A stretch of 64,000 nucleotides of DNA from Rhodoplanes serenus (GCA_945893145.1 CAMDDZ010000008.1:1-64000); one strand, 5' to 3'. Shown: positions 54,695 to 62,878, numbered from the stretch's first letter. Notes: generated from the sequence alone by a model not told the origin. Translations and numbers: made by a program.

Positions 54695-56134
54695 TCATTT
54701 CCCCGCCAGCGCCCGCTTCACCATCGCCAGCAATGGCGCGACATCGTAGTCGTTATAATAGCTCGCGCCGACGCGCACCGGATCGCCGGCGTAATAGCGT
54801 TCGTAGTGCAGCATGCGCTGGCCGAATTGCGTGCCGGTGGCGTCCCACGCGAGCTTGAAGATGCGGATGCGCTCTTCGGCATCGACGCCGGCGCCGCGAT
54901 AATAGCGCGCGATGTCCGGCCCGGCCGGCGAGCGCAGGTCGGCCTCGGTCGGGCTGATGAGCAAGCCGCCCGCCGCCAGCACCTGCGTGACATGCACCAT
55001 GCGCTCGTACCAGCGCGGCAACTGGTAACGCAGCGCCTGCAGCGGCGCGTAAGCGGGACGGATGGAGCCGCGGCCGGTCGGCTCGGCCTTCTGCTCGGCC
55101 AGCACGATGGCGGCCTCGATCAGCGGCAAATAGCTGAGGCATTCGCCGAGCTGCTCCTGCACGTGCAGGAAGGTGTCGGACTTCACCGTGCGCGTCAGCG
55201 TAACCGCGATGCCAACCAGCAGCGAGCACTTGGCGAGCCCGCGCACCGCGGTCTGATGGCCGGTGTTGTTGCGGATGCTGGCCTGCCCGAACAGCGCGTT
55301 GCCCATCTTCACGTCGCCGTAGAGGAAGACGCGATCCCACGGCACCAGCACGTCGTCGAACACGCACACGGCATCCGGCTCCTCGAAGCGCGCGCCGAGC
55401 GGATGGTCGAACACCGACTGCGTGCCATCGTCGAACGGCTCGCGGCAGATGAAGCGCAGCCCTTTCGACGACGCCGGAATGCCGAACGCCAGCACATAGC
55501 GCTCGTCGCCCTCGCGGATGCCGGGTTGCGGATAGACCAGAATTTCGTCGGCGGTCGGGCCATGGGTGGCGAGCATCTTGGCGCCGCGCACGATCAGGCC
55601 CTCTTTGGTCTCCTCGACCACGCCCAGATGGGCGAACTGATCGTCGTGCTGGTGCGAGCTGCGCGAGCGGTCGGTCTGCGGGTTGACGATGGCATGCGTC
55701 GCGAACAGGTCGTGGGTGCGGCAAAACTTGTAGTAGTTGCGCACGTTGTCGGCGAAGCGCGCGCCGCGCTGGCCGAAGAAATCGGCGTTCTCAGCCCAGG
55801 CCATCAGCACCGTGTTGAGAAAATCCGGCGAGCGGCCGAGCAGGCCGAACGAGGCATTGGCCCAGATTGTCATCGACTGCCGCCGCTTCAGCAGGTCGGC
55901 CGGCGTGCGCGGCATCAGGAACGAGGTGCCGAACACCTCGCCATCTTCCTGGTGCGTCATCGTCGCGCGATGCTCAGGCGCGCATTGCAGATCGTAGAGA
56001 TGGGCAAGCGCCGCCACCGGCCGACGGAACACCGGGTCGCTGGTGACATCGTCGATCCTGCGGCCCGCGATCCACACCTCACGCGGATTGCGGCGCAGGC
56101 CTTCGATGAATTCAGTTCCGTTACGCACCGCCAT
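54695..56134 (-). CDS. 4-hydroxyphenylacetate 3-hydroxylase-family oxygenase (HpaB-like)
   Basis: The 479-residue flavin-dependent monooxygenase starts MAVRNGTEFIEGLRRNPREVWIAG, as is typical of HpaB-type enzymes. Other signatures are THAIVNPQTDRSR, GLIVRGAKMLATHGPTADEI, FEEPDAVCVFDDVLVPWDRVFLYGD and FKLAWDATGTQFGQRMLHYERYYAGDP. HpaB needs FADH2 from a separate reductase (HpaC), which is not nearby. It hydroxylates phenols at the ortho position. The ATG at 56134 is preferred to 56155. Confidence 0.9.
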   Translation of the reverse strand: MAVRNGTEFIEGLRRNPREVWIAGRRIDDVTSDPVFRRPVAALAHLYDLQCAPEHRATMTHQEDGEVFGTSFLMPRTPADLLKRRQSMTIWANASFGLLGRSPDFLNTVLMAWAENADFFGQRGARFADNVRNYYKFCRTHDLFATHAIVNPQTDRSRSSHQHDDQFAHLGVVEETKEGLIVRGAKMLATHGPTADEILVYPQPGIREGDERYVLAFGIPASSKGLRFICREPFDDGTQSVFDHPLGARFEEPDAVCVFDDVLVPWDRVFLYGDVKMGNALFGQASIRNNTGHQTAVRGLAKCSLLVGIAVTLTRTVKSDTFLHVQEQLGECLSYLPLIEAAIVLAEQKAEPTGRGSIRPAYAPLQALRYQLPRWYERMVHVTQVLAAGGLLISPTEADLRSPAGPDIARYYRGAGVDAEERIRIFKLAWDATGTQFGQRMLHYERYYAGDPVRVGASYYNDYDVAPLLAMVKRALAGK

Positions 56135-56204
56135 CGAGGACTCCCAGGGCAACAAGTTTGGCGTAGGCTAGTGTCAAAACCCATAAAAAGATCGGTACAC
56201 TGAC

Positions 56205-56328
56205 GTGTCCGTCATTGCGAGGAGCCATAAGCGCTTTTACGCGCGTCTTCGACGCGCTATGGCGACGAAGCAATCCAGCTCCATGCTGTGTTTCTGGATT
56301 GCTTCGCTTCGCTCGCAATGACGGACAC
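56205..56328. repeat. Palindromic dispersed repeat, composite copy
   Basis: Terminal 16-bp perfect inverted repeats (56205-56220 and 56313-56328, GTGTCCGTCATTGCGA and its complement) enclose an inner 12-bp inverted repeat (GAAGCAATCCAG 56267-56278 with CTGGATTGCTTC 56294-56305). Its right half is nearly identical to the copy at 62176-62250. The left arm carries an insert with its own small palindrome (GCCATAAGCGC...GCGCTATGGC). It lies in the promoter region between the HpaB-like and Bug genes. Confidence 0.8.
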
Positions 56329-56379
56329 TAGTATGCGCGGGTGCGAAGGGTCCATCCCGCAGGGCGGCGGAGAGAACAC

Positions 56380-57369
56380 ATGCGACGATGGCTCGGCATC
56401 GCGGCGCTCATGGGCGCGACGCTCCTGGGATGGCTTGCGAGCGCCGGAATGGCGGCGGCGCAAAGCTGGCCGTCGCGCCCGATCACCATCATCGCGCCAT
56501 TCCCGGCCGGCGGGCCGCTCGACACCATTGCGCGCATCATCGCCGATCCGATGCGAGCGTCGCTCGGCCAGCCGGTGGTGATCGAGAATGTGCCGGGCGC
56601 CGGCGGCAATCTCGGCATCGGCCGGCTCGCGCGCGCGGAGCCCGACGGCTATACGATCGGCATCGGTCAGTGGAGCACGCAGGTGGTCAATCCGGTGACC
56701 TACGCGTTGCCCTACAATGTGCAAACCGACTTCGAGCCGATCGCGCTGCTCACCATCACGCCGCAGCTCATCATCGCGCGCAAGGATTTCCCAGCGGCGA
56801 ACGTGAAAGAGCTGATCGCCTGGCTCAAGGCCAATCCGGACAAAGCGACCTGCGCGACGGTTGGCGCGGCCGGCGGCGCGCAAGTGTCGGCGCTGTATTT
56901 CCAGAAAGAGACCGGCACCACCTGCCGTTTCGTGCCGTATCGCGGCGGCGGGCCGGCGGTGCAGGACATGGCGGCGGGCCAGGTCGATCTGATGTTCGAC
57001 CAGGCCGCCAATGCGCTCGGCCCGGTGCGCGCCGGTACCGTGAAGGCCTATACGGTGATGGCGAAAACGCGCTGGGCCGCGCTGCCCGATGTGCCCTCGA
57101 TCGACGAAGCCGGCGCGCCGGGACTCTATGTGTCCTACTGGCACGGCCTGTGGGCGCCAAAGGGCACGCCGAAGGAGATCGTTGCCAAGCTCAATGCCGC
57201 CGTGATGGCGGCGCTCGCCGATCCCGCCGTGGCGAAGCGGCTCTCCGATGTCGGCCATGACGTATGGCCGCGCGAGCAGCAGACCCCAGAGGCGCTCGCC
57301 GCTTACCACAAGACCGAGATCGAGAAGTGGTGGCCGATCATCCGCGCCTCGGGATTGAAAGCGCAGTAA
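56380..57369 (+). CDS. Bug-family (TctC-like) periplasmic solute-binding protein
   Basis: The 329-residue receptor has a signal peptide (WLGIAALMGATLLGWLASAGMAAAQ). The Bug pattern follows: WPSRPITIIAPFPAGGPLDTIARIIADPMRASLGQPVVIENVPGAGGNLGIG, and FVPYRGGGPAVQDMAAGQVDLMFDQA. Two cysteines (TCATVG, TTCRFV) flank the central strand. It is an orphan receptor divergent from the HpaB-like oxygenase, so the two may serve one aromatic substrate. The ATG at 56380 follows GGAGAGAACAC. Confidence 0.93.
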   Translation: MRRWLGIAALMGATLLGWLASAGMAAAQSWPSRPITIIAPFPAGGPLDTIARIIADPMRASLGQPVVIENVPGAGGNLGIGRLARAEPDGYTIGIGQWSTQVVNPVTYALPYNVQTDFEPIALLTITPQLIIARKDFPAANVKELIAWLKANPDKATCATVGAAGGAQVSALYFQKETGTTCRFVPYRGGGPAVQDMAAGQVDLMFDQAANALGPVRAGTVKAYTVMAKTRWAALPDVPSIDEAGAPGLYVSYWHGLWAPKGTPKEIVAKLNAAVMAALADPAVAKRLSDVGHDVWPREQQTPEALAAYHKTEIEKWWPIIRASGLKAQ

Positions 57370-57423
57370 CGCCTCGGCCGCGGGCGTCATCACACATGCG
57401 CTGCCGCGACCTCGCGCGCATAC

Positions 57424-57550
57424 CTCACCAGCCTCTCTCGGCCTCATGGTGAGGAGCGATGCGTAGCATCGCGTTTCGAACCATGTGGCCGCCACAGTGG
57501 CCGCCTCGTCCTTCGAGACGCGGTCCTTCGGACCGCTCCTCAGGATGAGG
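57424..57550. repeat. Dispersed intergenic repeat with several hairpins
   Basis: The block opens CCTCACCAG, continues CTCATGGTGAGGAGC and closes CTCCTCAGGATGAGG, so its ends are roughly inverted. Inside are perfect hairpins GCGATGC/GCATCGC (57456-57472) and GCGGTCC/GGACCGC (57520-57536), and a tandem GTGGCCGCC pair near 57485-57504. The wording is typical of a repeat family spread through Bradyrhizobium-like genomes. It follows the Bug gene at 55 bases. Confidence 0.7.
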
Positions 57551-57630
57551 CGGATCGAATCTCGCGTTTGCGGCACAGCTCTCCACTTCAAGTTTCTTGC
57601 ACGCATGCGTCTTCGTCCTGCGGCGCGGTC

Positions 57631-58048
57631 GGCGTCGAAGTTGGGGGATGTCCGTACCCTCGGATCATCAGTCCGAGGGGATGGAGCGCCGGTCGACGCC
57701 ACATCTCGATCACGCCTTATCCGCCGATGGATTACTCCATCGGGGACTAACCGGCGTGGCGCCCAAATTCGTGGGCGCGTCGCCGGCCGACGCTCCATCG
57801 CGGCGATTTTGGGCGTCTCGGAACCGTGACTGACAAGAACCGGCAGCGAGCTCTCGCCCGCCCTGATCCCGGTGGCTTACGCCGCCGTTCATCCGGTCCC
57901 CGTGTCACCCAAAACTGGGCGCCCCTCGTAGTAGGGGGGACAGTTACCCGAGGCCTCCCGGGGATTGGTTTACGAAGCCAATCCGCAGGCGCCGCGTCCC
58001 ACCCCATTCAAATGACGTCTCATGAGAACGCCCTCGGGAGGGTGGGAC
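57631..58048. ncRNA. Candidate structured RNA: chain of stem-loops, no ORF
   Basis: No credible protein frame exists here, but consecutive stems do. GGCGTCGA/TCGACGCC (57631-57700) encloses CCCTCGGA/TCCGAGGG (57657-57679). CCGATGGA/TCCATCGG lies at 57724-57743. A 13-bp two-part stem (57751-57786) has an AATTCG loop. CCCA/TGGG and CCCCT/AGGGG lie at 57908-57937. GGATTGG/CCAATCC lies at 57962-57984, and GTCCCACCC/GGGTGGGAC closes at 57996-58048. Strand is undecided. It may be a ncRNA, a mobile-element RNA of the HEARO/omega type, or a string of DNA palindromes. No similarity search was possible. Confidence 0.5.
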
Positions 58049-58194
58049 AGAAGGAATATAATCAATATTAGGAATAAAGTCAAGATCGTCCAAATTCCGG
58101 TAGTGGCCAGTTTGGATGAGGCGAAGAATGACCAACCCTGAATTGCAAATCTTGCGCTATTCTTGTCCTTCGCCGGCGTGGCGTGGAGCAACCG

Positions 58195-59141
58195 ATGGAC
58201 GTGTCGTTACCGCATTTCGTGGAATACGACGTGCATGGCCACCCGTCGTCACGGCATTGGCTCAGAGCCTCATCTCCAATGAGAAATTGGCTAAAGAGGC
58301 CGTTCTTCTGTTGGAAGCGTATATCCCCGGCCTCGTTATTGAGGCGACCGCTGTATCGGTTCGACGGGTCTCTCAAGACTCGCCCCTCAAACAGGCGTTT
58401 GTCGTTGCGATTGTCGCGGCTTTCCAGCCGAAGCTTGAGCGTGATGTGCCGGCCATAATCACCGATCTAACGGGCTACCAAATCCCGCCGCACTACAACA
58501 CGCTCATCACAGTGTTGGTGATGATGATTGCTGTCTATGGGATCAGCAAGGTCATTGATCTGTTGTTCCCTGGCCGCAAGAAGGGCGCGCTAGATGAAAA
58601 TTATAGTGCCCTTACCGTTGTGGCTGGCGATCTTATTCAAGTCCCCGCCAGCACAATCGACGCCGCCGTTCGCGCGCGATACAGCGGCAAAAAGCCAAGC
58701 CAGATCAGCTCATTTGTGAAGGGTTTTTTTGCACCTGCGGCGGGACAGCCGGGAGCAAAAATAGTCGGCGGCCACGGCATCGAAATAACGCCAGCGGCCA
58801 TCGCGCAAATACCGCAGCTTGCGTTGCCAGAGATCGTGGAAGAGGAAGAGAAAACAGAAAGTCAGTTCGAAAATAATCAGAGGATCATTGTCCACGCGAT
58901 GGACCGCGATCGGGGACGGTCGGGTTGGGCGGGTCACATCCCGGCGTTATTCGAAGATCGGGTTCCCATGAAGCTTGATAAATCGATTGAGCCGGAAACC
59001 TTGTTTACGAAAACAGAAGTCACGGGGGATGTGCTAATCGTTTACAAGGAAAACGATGCGGGCGTGCGCTCACCTTCTGAAATACACCTGCTGAGGATCA
59101 AGCATCCCCCGAGGGCCAAGAAGCGAAAAGCCGCTCGCTAA
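58195..59141 (+). CDS. Unrecognised membrane-anchored protein (one-base frameshift)
   Basis: No family is recognised. The frame starting at ATG 58195 (after GGAG) gives MDVSLPHFVEYDVHGHP. It then continues in another frame as VVTALAQSLISNEKLAKEAVLLLEAYIPG... to the stop at 59141. One extra C in the CCC run 58242-58244 joins them, for about 315 residues. One helix is visible (YNTLITVLVMMIAVYGISKVIDLLF). Polar domains follow, including an acidic stretch EIVEEEEKTE and a Lys/Arg-rich end (KHPPRAKKRKAAR). Base composition is lower in GC than the neighbours, and an IS1-type remnant abuts its 3' end, both suggesting acquired DNA. Confidence 0.6.
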
Positions 59142-59143
59142 AG

Positions 59144-59344
59144 TCAGCGGGTCGCTTCCCACGATTCCAGCATTTCAACCACGTCGCTCATCTCCCAAAG
59201 GCGCTTGCTGACGCCTGCGGCCATCGCAGGGCTAACCTTGAGCGTTCGGTGGATCCGCACGAAATTGTAATAGAGAAAATGCAAGCTCATCGCGCGCGCG
59301 TGGTTTTCGACCTTTTTGCTAAAGCCATTGGTCAAGCGCGTCAT
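59144..59344 (-). pseudogene. IS1-family transposase C-terminal remnant
   Basis: About 66 codons remain (MTRLTNGFSKKVENHARAMSLHFLYYNFVRIHRTLKVSPAMAAGVSKRLWEMSDVVEMLES). They match the C-terminus of IS1-like DDE transposases of rhizobia (TRLTNAFSKK...YNFVRIHKTL...SPAMAAGV). The catalytic core and N-terminus are missing: upstream sequence runs into the MetE-like gene. The natural stop is retained. The 3' end of the unknown gene lies two bases away, in convergent orientation. Confidence 0.8.
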
Positions 59345-59382
59345 GCAGATTCCTGCACGACGCCAGCAAACGAAACGCTCAG

Positions 59383-60576
59383 CTACTTCCACAGCGCCTT
59401 TGTTGCGAGCCTCGCGCCTTCAGAAAGCGCCGCAAGCTTGGCCCAAGCGATCTGCGGATGCACCCGCCCGCCGAGGCCACAGTCGGTCGAGGCGATGACA
59501 TTCTCGCGGCCGACCGTCTTGGCGAAGCGCACGATGCGGTCGGCCACCAGCTCCGGATGCTCCAACACGTTGGTGGCGTGACTGACCACGCCCGGGATGA
59601 TGACCTTGCCGTCTGGAAGCTTGGTGCTTTGCCAGACTTTCCACTCGTGCTCGTGGCGCACGTTGCCGGCCTCGACCGAGTAGCCCTGCGCCTTCACCTT
59701 GAGCAGCAGGTCAACCACATCCTTGAGCTCGACGTCGCCTTTGTGCGGGCCGTGCCAGCTGCCCCAGCAGATGTGGAAACGGACGCGATCCTCAGGGATG
59801 CCTTGCAGCGCGTGGTTGACAGCCTCGACCTGGAACGCCGCCCATTTGCGATAACCGGCTTTGTCGTCGTTCATCGAGAACCACCAGTCGTAGATGTCGA
59901 CCAGCGCCGGGTCGTCGATCTGAAGGATGAAGCCGGCATCGACGATGGCCTTGTATTCCTCGCGGATCGCCTCGGCCAACGCGATGGTGTAGTCCTCGGC
60001 GTTTTTGTAATAGGCGTTGGGAAGAATCTGCAGCGTCGCGGGCGACACCGCTGTCATGAACACCTCTTCGACGCCGCCGGCTCGGGCTGCGGCGGCCATG
60101 TTGTCGATGTCGCGCTTGATGGCGGCGTGGCCGACGTATTTGACGGGTTCGGTGCAGGTCAGACCGTAGAGCTGCGCGCTGCTGGAGCCGCTCTGCCGGG
60201 CCGCGCTCGCGGCGGCGCTCGCCTCGGCGGCGTAGAATTCAGCGAAGTCCTTGCGCTCCTTGCTGCCGAAGGTCCAGGCGGCGCGGCCCTTCTTGGCGTG
60301 CTCCTCGCGCAATTGGAAGCCTTCGAGGCGAGGATAGACGTACGACCACCACGCGCCGAAATCCATCGCGCTCCGCATCGCCTTGCCGTACTCGCCGTCG
60401 TTGATGACATCGATGCCGGACTCGGATTGCTGGCGGACGATGCCGCCCACAGCCGCGCGCAGCCGTGGCTGCAGCTTGTCGTCAGGTGCATTGGCCGCAT
60501 AAAGCGCCATGAGGTCGTCCGGCCGTGGCAGACTGCCGACGTGAGTGGTGAGAATCCGCCGATCGCTTCGCTTCAC
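59383..60576 (-). CDS. MetE C-terminal-like cobalamin-independent methionine synthase family protein
   Basis: The 397-residue protein corresponds to only the C-terminal catalytic half of MetE. Zinc ligands are visible: His267 and Cys269 (RFHICWGSWHGPH), Glu301 (YSVEAGN) and Cys365 (STDCGLGGR). The N-terminal folate-binding barrel is absent. Such short proteins are common and may use other methyl donors or demethylate thioethers, so methionine synthase activity is not assured. The start MKRSDRRILTTHVGSLPRP is typical. Its 3' end adjoins the IS remnant but appears intact. Confidence 0.88.
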   Translation of the reverse strand: MKRSDRRILTTHVGSLPRPDDLMALYAANAPDDKLQPRLRAAVGGIVRQQSESGIDVINDGEYGKAMRSAMDFGAWWSYVYPRLEGFQLREEHAKKGRAAWTFGSKERKDFAEFYAAEASAAASAARQSGSSSAQLYGLTCTEPVKYVGHAAIKRDIDNMAAAARAGGVEEVFMTAVSPATLQILPNAYYKNAEDYTIALAEAIREEYKAIVDAGFILQIDDPALVDIYDWWFSMNDDKAGYRKWAAFQVEAVNHALQGIPEDRVRFHICWGSWHGPHKGDVELKDVVDLLLKVKAQGYSVEAGNVRHEHEWKVWQSTKLPDGKVIIPGVVSHATNVLEHPELVADRIVRFAKTVGRENVIASTDCGLGGRVHPQIAWAKLAALSEGARLATKALWK

Positions 60577-60675
60577 GCGCGCCTCCCTCTGCGTCGTCCG
60601 ATCCCGACGATCTGTCGTTGAGCGCCAGTCACCGGCGCATCGTTCGCAAGCATAATCATGAATGGCCGGCGTCGC

Positions 60676-61596
60676 TCACGCCAGCGCGTCGAGATAACGA
60701 TCCTGCAAGTGATCGCGGAACGGCATCGGCAAGAGCCTGAACATCTGACCGAGCGGCCCCGGCCCGGGCGGCGCCAGGATGGTGCCCGAAAGCAAGCCTT
60801 GGAAGCGCTGCTGCAATGACGTGCGCAGGCTTGCGCCAAGCTGCGGATCGTCGCCGCTCAACGGCGCTAGCGCTGCGGCCGGATCGAACTTGCCGCCCGA
60901 GGCGCAGGCCAGCATCCGGCCGATGTGATGGAAAGCGAGGTCTGGCGGCGGCACGCAGGGCACCACATCGTGCCCATGCACCAGCCGATAACTGACATCG
61001 CCCAGCGCCGCGTTGTAGCGCGTGACGAAGTTGCTGTTGCCGACGCGCGGACAGCCGAACAGATAGACCGCCATGGGCGGCGTGTTTGCCGTATGCGCGT
61101 GGAAACTCGCGAGGACTGCAAGCGCAGCGCCGAGGCTGTGACCGGTGAGGAACACCGGCTTGCCTTTCAGGAACGCGGACTTGATCAGCGGCAAGGCCGC
61201 ATCGGCTGCCGCCTGGAAACCCGGATGGGTGTCGGTGCCCTGGCGCGGCACGACGTTGAAGTCCGTCACCAGGTTCTCCCAGACCGCCCAATCGGTGCCG
61301 CCGAAAGCGATCACGATCGCATCGTTGCGCTCGGCGAGGACGCCGCGGGTGTCGAACGCGACACGCTTGATGACGCTCGCGTCGCGCAAGATGATCTTGT
61401 CGATGGTGTCGAACCCCCACAGCGCTTTTGCGTGATCGATGGTGGCTTGCTGGCCGGTCTCGTAAGCGAGTTGCGACATCCACATCATCGCCCGCGCGTT
61501 GTGCAGGTCGAAGTCGGGCTTGGGCGTGAAGGCCGCAAATGCCGTGCTGCCGAAATCGGTGTAATACTGCTGTGGGAACTCGACCAGAATGCTCAT
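60676..61596 (-). CDS. Class 3 lipase family protein
   Basis: The 306-residue alpha/beta hydrolase has the lipase elbow GHSLGAAL with Ser154. A likely Asp210 lies in HGHDVVPCVPP and His in FHHIGRML (223/224), completing a catalytic triad. The oxyanion stretch IVIAFGGTDWAVWENLVTD corresponds to the FRGT motif of fungal-type class 3 lipases. No signal peptide is apparent, so it may be cytoplasmic or exported by another route. The substrate is unknown. Confidence 0.87.
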   Translation of the reverse strand: MSILVEFPQQYYTDFGSTAFAAFTPKPDFDLHNARAMMWMSQLAYETGQQATIDHAKALWGFDTIDKIILRDASVIKRVAFDTRGVLAERNDAIVIAFGGTDWAVWENLVTDFNVVPRQGTDTHPGFQAAADAALPLIKSAFLKGKPVFLTGHSLGAALAVLASFHAHTANTPPMAVYLFGCPRVGNSNFVTRYNAALGDVSYRLVHGHDVVPCVPPPDLAFHHIGRMLACASGGKFDPAAALAPLSGDDPQLGASLRTSLQQRFQGLLSGTILAPPGPGPLGQMFRLLPMPFRDHLQDRYLDALA

Positions 61597-61652
61597 TGGT
61601 GCCTCCCCGCGCCAAAGCGCCGGCCATCCGCGCCATTGTAGCAGCCCAAACG

Positions 61653-61682
61653 AAAGCGGCGCGCCCGAAGGCGCGCCGCTTT
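61653..61682 (-). terminator. Hairpin downstream of the DUF1236 gene
   Basis: AAAGCGGCGCGCC (61653-61665) and GGCGCGCCGCTTT (61670-61682) form a perfect 13-bp stem with a CGAA loop, 21 bases past the DUF1236 stop on the minus strand. The A/T ends of the stem give short T-runs on either strand (TTTCGTTT on the minus). It should separate this gene from the lipase gene downstream. Confidence 0.75.
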
Positions 61683-61703
61683 TGCGAACGAAGTCCCTCA
61701 GCG

Positions 61704-62021
61704 TCAGTCGAGGCTGTGGATCACCCGGCGGTTCGCCGGATCGACGAAGTACACGTGATTGTCGTGATAGATGTAGCGATACTTGGACACCGACGGGCCC
61801 CAGGCCGACGGCACCGTGCGAAGTTCCACGCCAGCCGGCAGCGTCGCGCCGACGGTGATGCGCTCTTGCACGGTGACCGGCCGCACCTTTTCCTTCACCA
61901 CATATTCCTGAATCGTCGTCCGCTGCTGCGGCGACAATTCAATCGTAACCGACTGCGCGAACGCCGAGCCGCCTGCGAACAGGACGGTGGCGGCGATGCC
62001 AGCCAACAAGTGACGCTTCAT
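61704..62021 (-). CDS. DUF1236 domain secreted protein
   Basis: The 105-residue protein has a signal peptide (LLAGIAATVLFAGGSAFA). The DUF1236 signature follows (ELSPQQRTTIQEYVVKEKVRPVTVQERITVGATLPAGVELRTVP). The C-terminus YRYIYHDNHVYFVDPANRRVIHSLD, with the RxVVxxI-like end, is typical. The family is frequent in Hyphomicrobiales envelopes and its function is unknown. The ATG at 62021 follows GGGAGACAACAC; upstream in-frame codons are not coding. Confidence 0.88.
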   Translation of the reverse strand: MKRHLLAGIAATVLFAGGSAFAQSVTIELSPQQRTTIQEYVVKEKVRPVTVQERITVGATLPAGVELRTVPSAWGPSVSKYRYIYHDNHVYFVDPANRRVIHSLD

Positions 62022-62175
62022 GTGTTGTCTCCCTATGGGCGAGATGCCCATCTGAAAAATGTCTTTGCGCATGTTCGGTTCCGCGTGCCGCAAAGGAACT
62101 CCTGCGGGGAAAGTTCCGGCACAAATTGTCACCCGCGGAAACTAGGGTCGAGAATCATAGAAGGCGCCGTAGCCT

Positions 62176-62250
62176 CGTCATTGCGAGCGAAGCGAAGCAA
62201 TCCAGCTCCATGCCGTGTTTCTGGATTGCTTCGCTTCGCTCGCAATGACG
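62176..62250. repeat. Palindromic dispersed repeat, perfect 30-bp inverted repeat
   Basis: Arms 62176-62205 and 62221-62250 are perfect 30-base complements round a 15-base loop (CTCCATGCCGTGTTT). The right arm and loop match the copy at 56205-56328 with one loop difference. It fills the 350-base divergent region between the DUF1236 and PRC-barrel genes, where no ORF is seen. A long hairpin with conserved ends suggests a REP- or MITE-like element mobilised in trans. Confidence 0.85.
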
Positions 62251-62377
62251 GACACACCAGTGTCGCCCAGGATCGCTCAAGAAAACTCGCGTCGATTTGG
62301 CGACAGACGGAACCAAACAAATTCCACGGCGTTCGCATCCCACACGTTTACTTCCTTCAACACATCAGGAGTTCCAT

Positions 62378-62878
62378 ATGCGGAAAGTTATCGTGAGCGG
62401 ACTACTCGCATCGGTCCTGCTCGTTCCCGCTGCGCTCGCGCAGCAGACCAATCGCCCCGCCGCCAACGCCCCCGCGCCTGCGGCGTCGAACCAGACCGTG
62501 ACGGCGCCCGCCGGTCAGTGGCGCGCCTCCAAGCTCGTCGGCCTCAACGTCTACAACGGCCAGAACGAAAAGCTCGGCGACATCAGCGAAGTGCTGATGG
62601 ACCAGTCCGGCCGCGTGAGCGGCGTCATCATCGGCGTCGGCGGTTTCCTTGGCATGGGCCAGCACGACATCCTGGTCGGCATGGACAAGCTCAAGTTCGT
62701 CGATGAGCCGATCCGCAGCAGCGCCAACGCTCCGGCGAACGGCGCGCGGCCGTCCACCACCGGCGCGGCCCCGGCTCCGGCGTCCGCGACCACCGAGCGC
62801 AAGTGGTACCCGGATCACGCGATGCTGAACGCCACGAAGGATCAGCTCAAGGCGATGCCGCAGTTCAAGTATCAGTAA
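62378..62878 (+). CDS. Secreted PRC-barrel domain protein
   Basis: The 166-residue protein has a signal peptide (VIVSGLLASVLLVPAALA) and an Ala/Pro-rich linker. A PRC barrel follows at about 48-108 (ASKLVGLNVYNGQNEKLGDISEVLMDQSGRVSGVIIGVGGFLGMG). A second low-complexity linker precedes the C-terminal DHAMLNATKDQLKAMPQFKYQ. Secreted PRC-barrel proteins are abundant in rhizobia and are thought to act in envelope stress. The ATG at 62378 has AGGAG six bases upstream. Confidence 0.88.
   Translation: MRKVIVSGLLASVLLVPAALAQQTNRPAANAPAPAASNQTVTAPAGQWRASKLVGLNVYNGQNEKLGDISEVLMDQSGRVSGVIIGVGGFLGMGQHDILVGMDKLKFVDEPIRSSANAPANGARPSTTGAAPAPASATTERKWYPDHAMLNATKDQLKAMPQFKYQ

Noticed and set aside
54680-54713. 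9-bp hairpin (GGCGCTGGC/GCCAGCGCC) as a terminator between convergent genes
   Set aside because: No T-run follows on either strand, and it overlaps the last codons of the HpaB-like gene.
57485-57829. 114-codon plus-strand ORF across the repeat and stem-loop region
   Set aside because: It crosses repeat and hairpin sequence, has no ribosome-binding site or domain, and its composition follows the palindromes.
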